Shown piece after piece: positions 63,995-64,000 of a DNA stretch of 64,000 nt. The stretch's first letter is position 1; each line of letters opens with the position of its first letter. A model generated the notes under the pieces. It saw nothing but the letters and a program-made list of their open reading frames with translations, was not told where the DNA came from and searched no databases. Origin of the DNA: Planctomycetaceae bacterium (GTDB lineage Bacteria > Planctomycetota > Planctomycetia > Pirellulales > Pirellulaceae); assembly GCA_007694185.1 (NCBI GenBank), contig RECD01000148.1, positions 53,377 through 117,376 on the forward strand. The letters are read 5' to 3'. The translations under genes were made by a program, and so were the position numbers.

Positions 63995-64000
63995 CTAATT

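Overview
The window is a GC-rich bacterial chromosome segment that looks like Planctomycetota, most likely a Pirellulales-type organism. The taxonomic call rests on family content: three extracellular proteins with the planctomycete LEPR-XLL N-terminal motif and dockerin-type repeats, a DUF1501 protein, a DUF1559 pilin-like protein, and a PQQ-type propeller protein, alongside ordinary housekeeping genes. No rRNA, tRNA, CRISPR array, insertion sequence or phage gene was recognised.

Region 1 to 21.8 kb is one block of minus-strand genes for surface or secreted proteins: a cadherin-like repeat protein cut by the left edge (N-terminal dockerin pair), a zinc metalloprotease related to the M64/M6 type (C-terminal dockerin pair), and a 5233-residue giant (pseudo-protease, beta-helix, pre-peptidase C-terminal domains, GEVED and dockerin modules). 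All three carry the same E-x-R-x-L-L motif near the N terminus and lack an ordinary hydrophobic signal peptide there. 22.2 to 26.3 kb is a fatty-acid synthesis cluster (rpmF, fabD, fabG, acpP, fabF) with no plsX or fabH inside. 26.4 to 32 kb holds a von Willebrand A membrane protein divergent from a histidine kinase and an NtrC-type sigma-54 regulator whose genes overlap.

32 to 40.8 kb contains a Na/Ca exchanger, a three-gene envelope-like set (HEAT lipoprotein, a CpsD/ParA-like protein with a defective P-loop, a single-pass membrane protein), then nrnA, ribF, bioD and an aguB-type amidase. 41 to 45.4 kb has a DUF1501 protein, a DUF3748 (YidR-like) propeller and a fatty acid desaturase. 45.5 to 50.3 kb is a minus-strand housekeeping run, ygfZ, a zinc-ribbon coiled-coil protein, coaE, rho and ribH, with rho and ribH overlapping by four bases.

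50.4 kb to the end has a DUF1559 protein with a strong terminator, a possible 30-residue membrane peptide, a eukaryote-like UDP-sugar pyrophosphorylase, an HtrA protease divergent from a MoxR ATPase, a PDZ protein with Gly-Pro-Met tracts, a four-gene oligopeptide ABC transporter without a binding protein, and a PQQ-propeller protein. The window closes with two exact copies of a 47-bp double-hairpin repeat.

Most genes are conventional. The parts most likely to hold undescribed biology are the LEPR-XLL/dockerin surface proteins, including the pseudo-metalloprotease and a recurring unnamed module inside the giant, and the envelope-like trio with the lysine-less P-loop protein.
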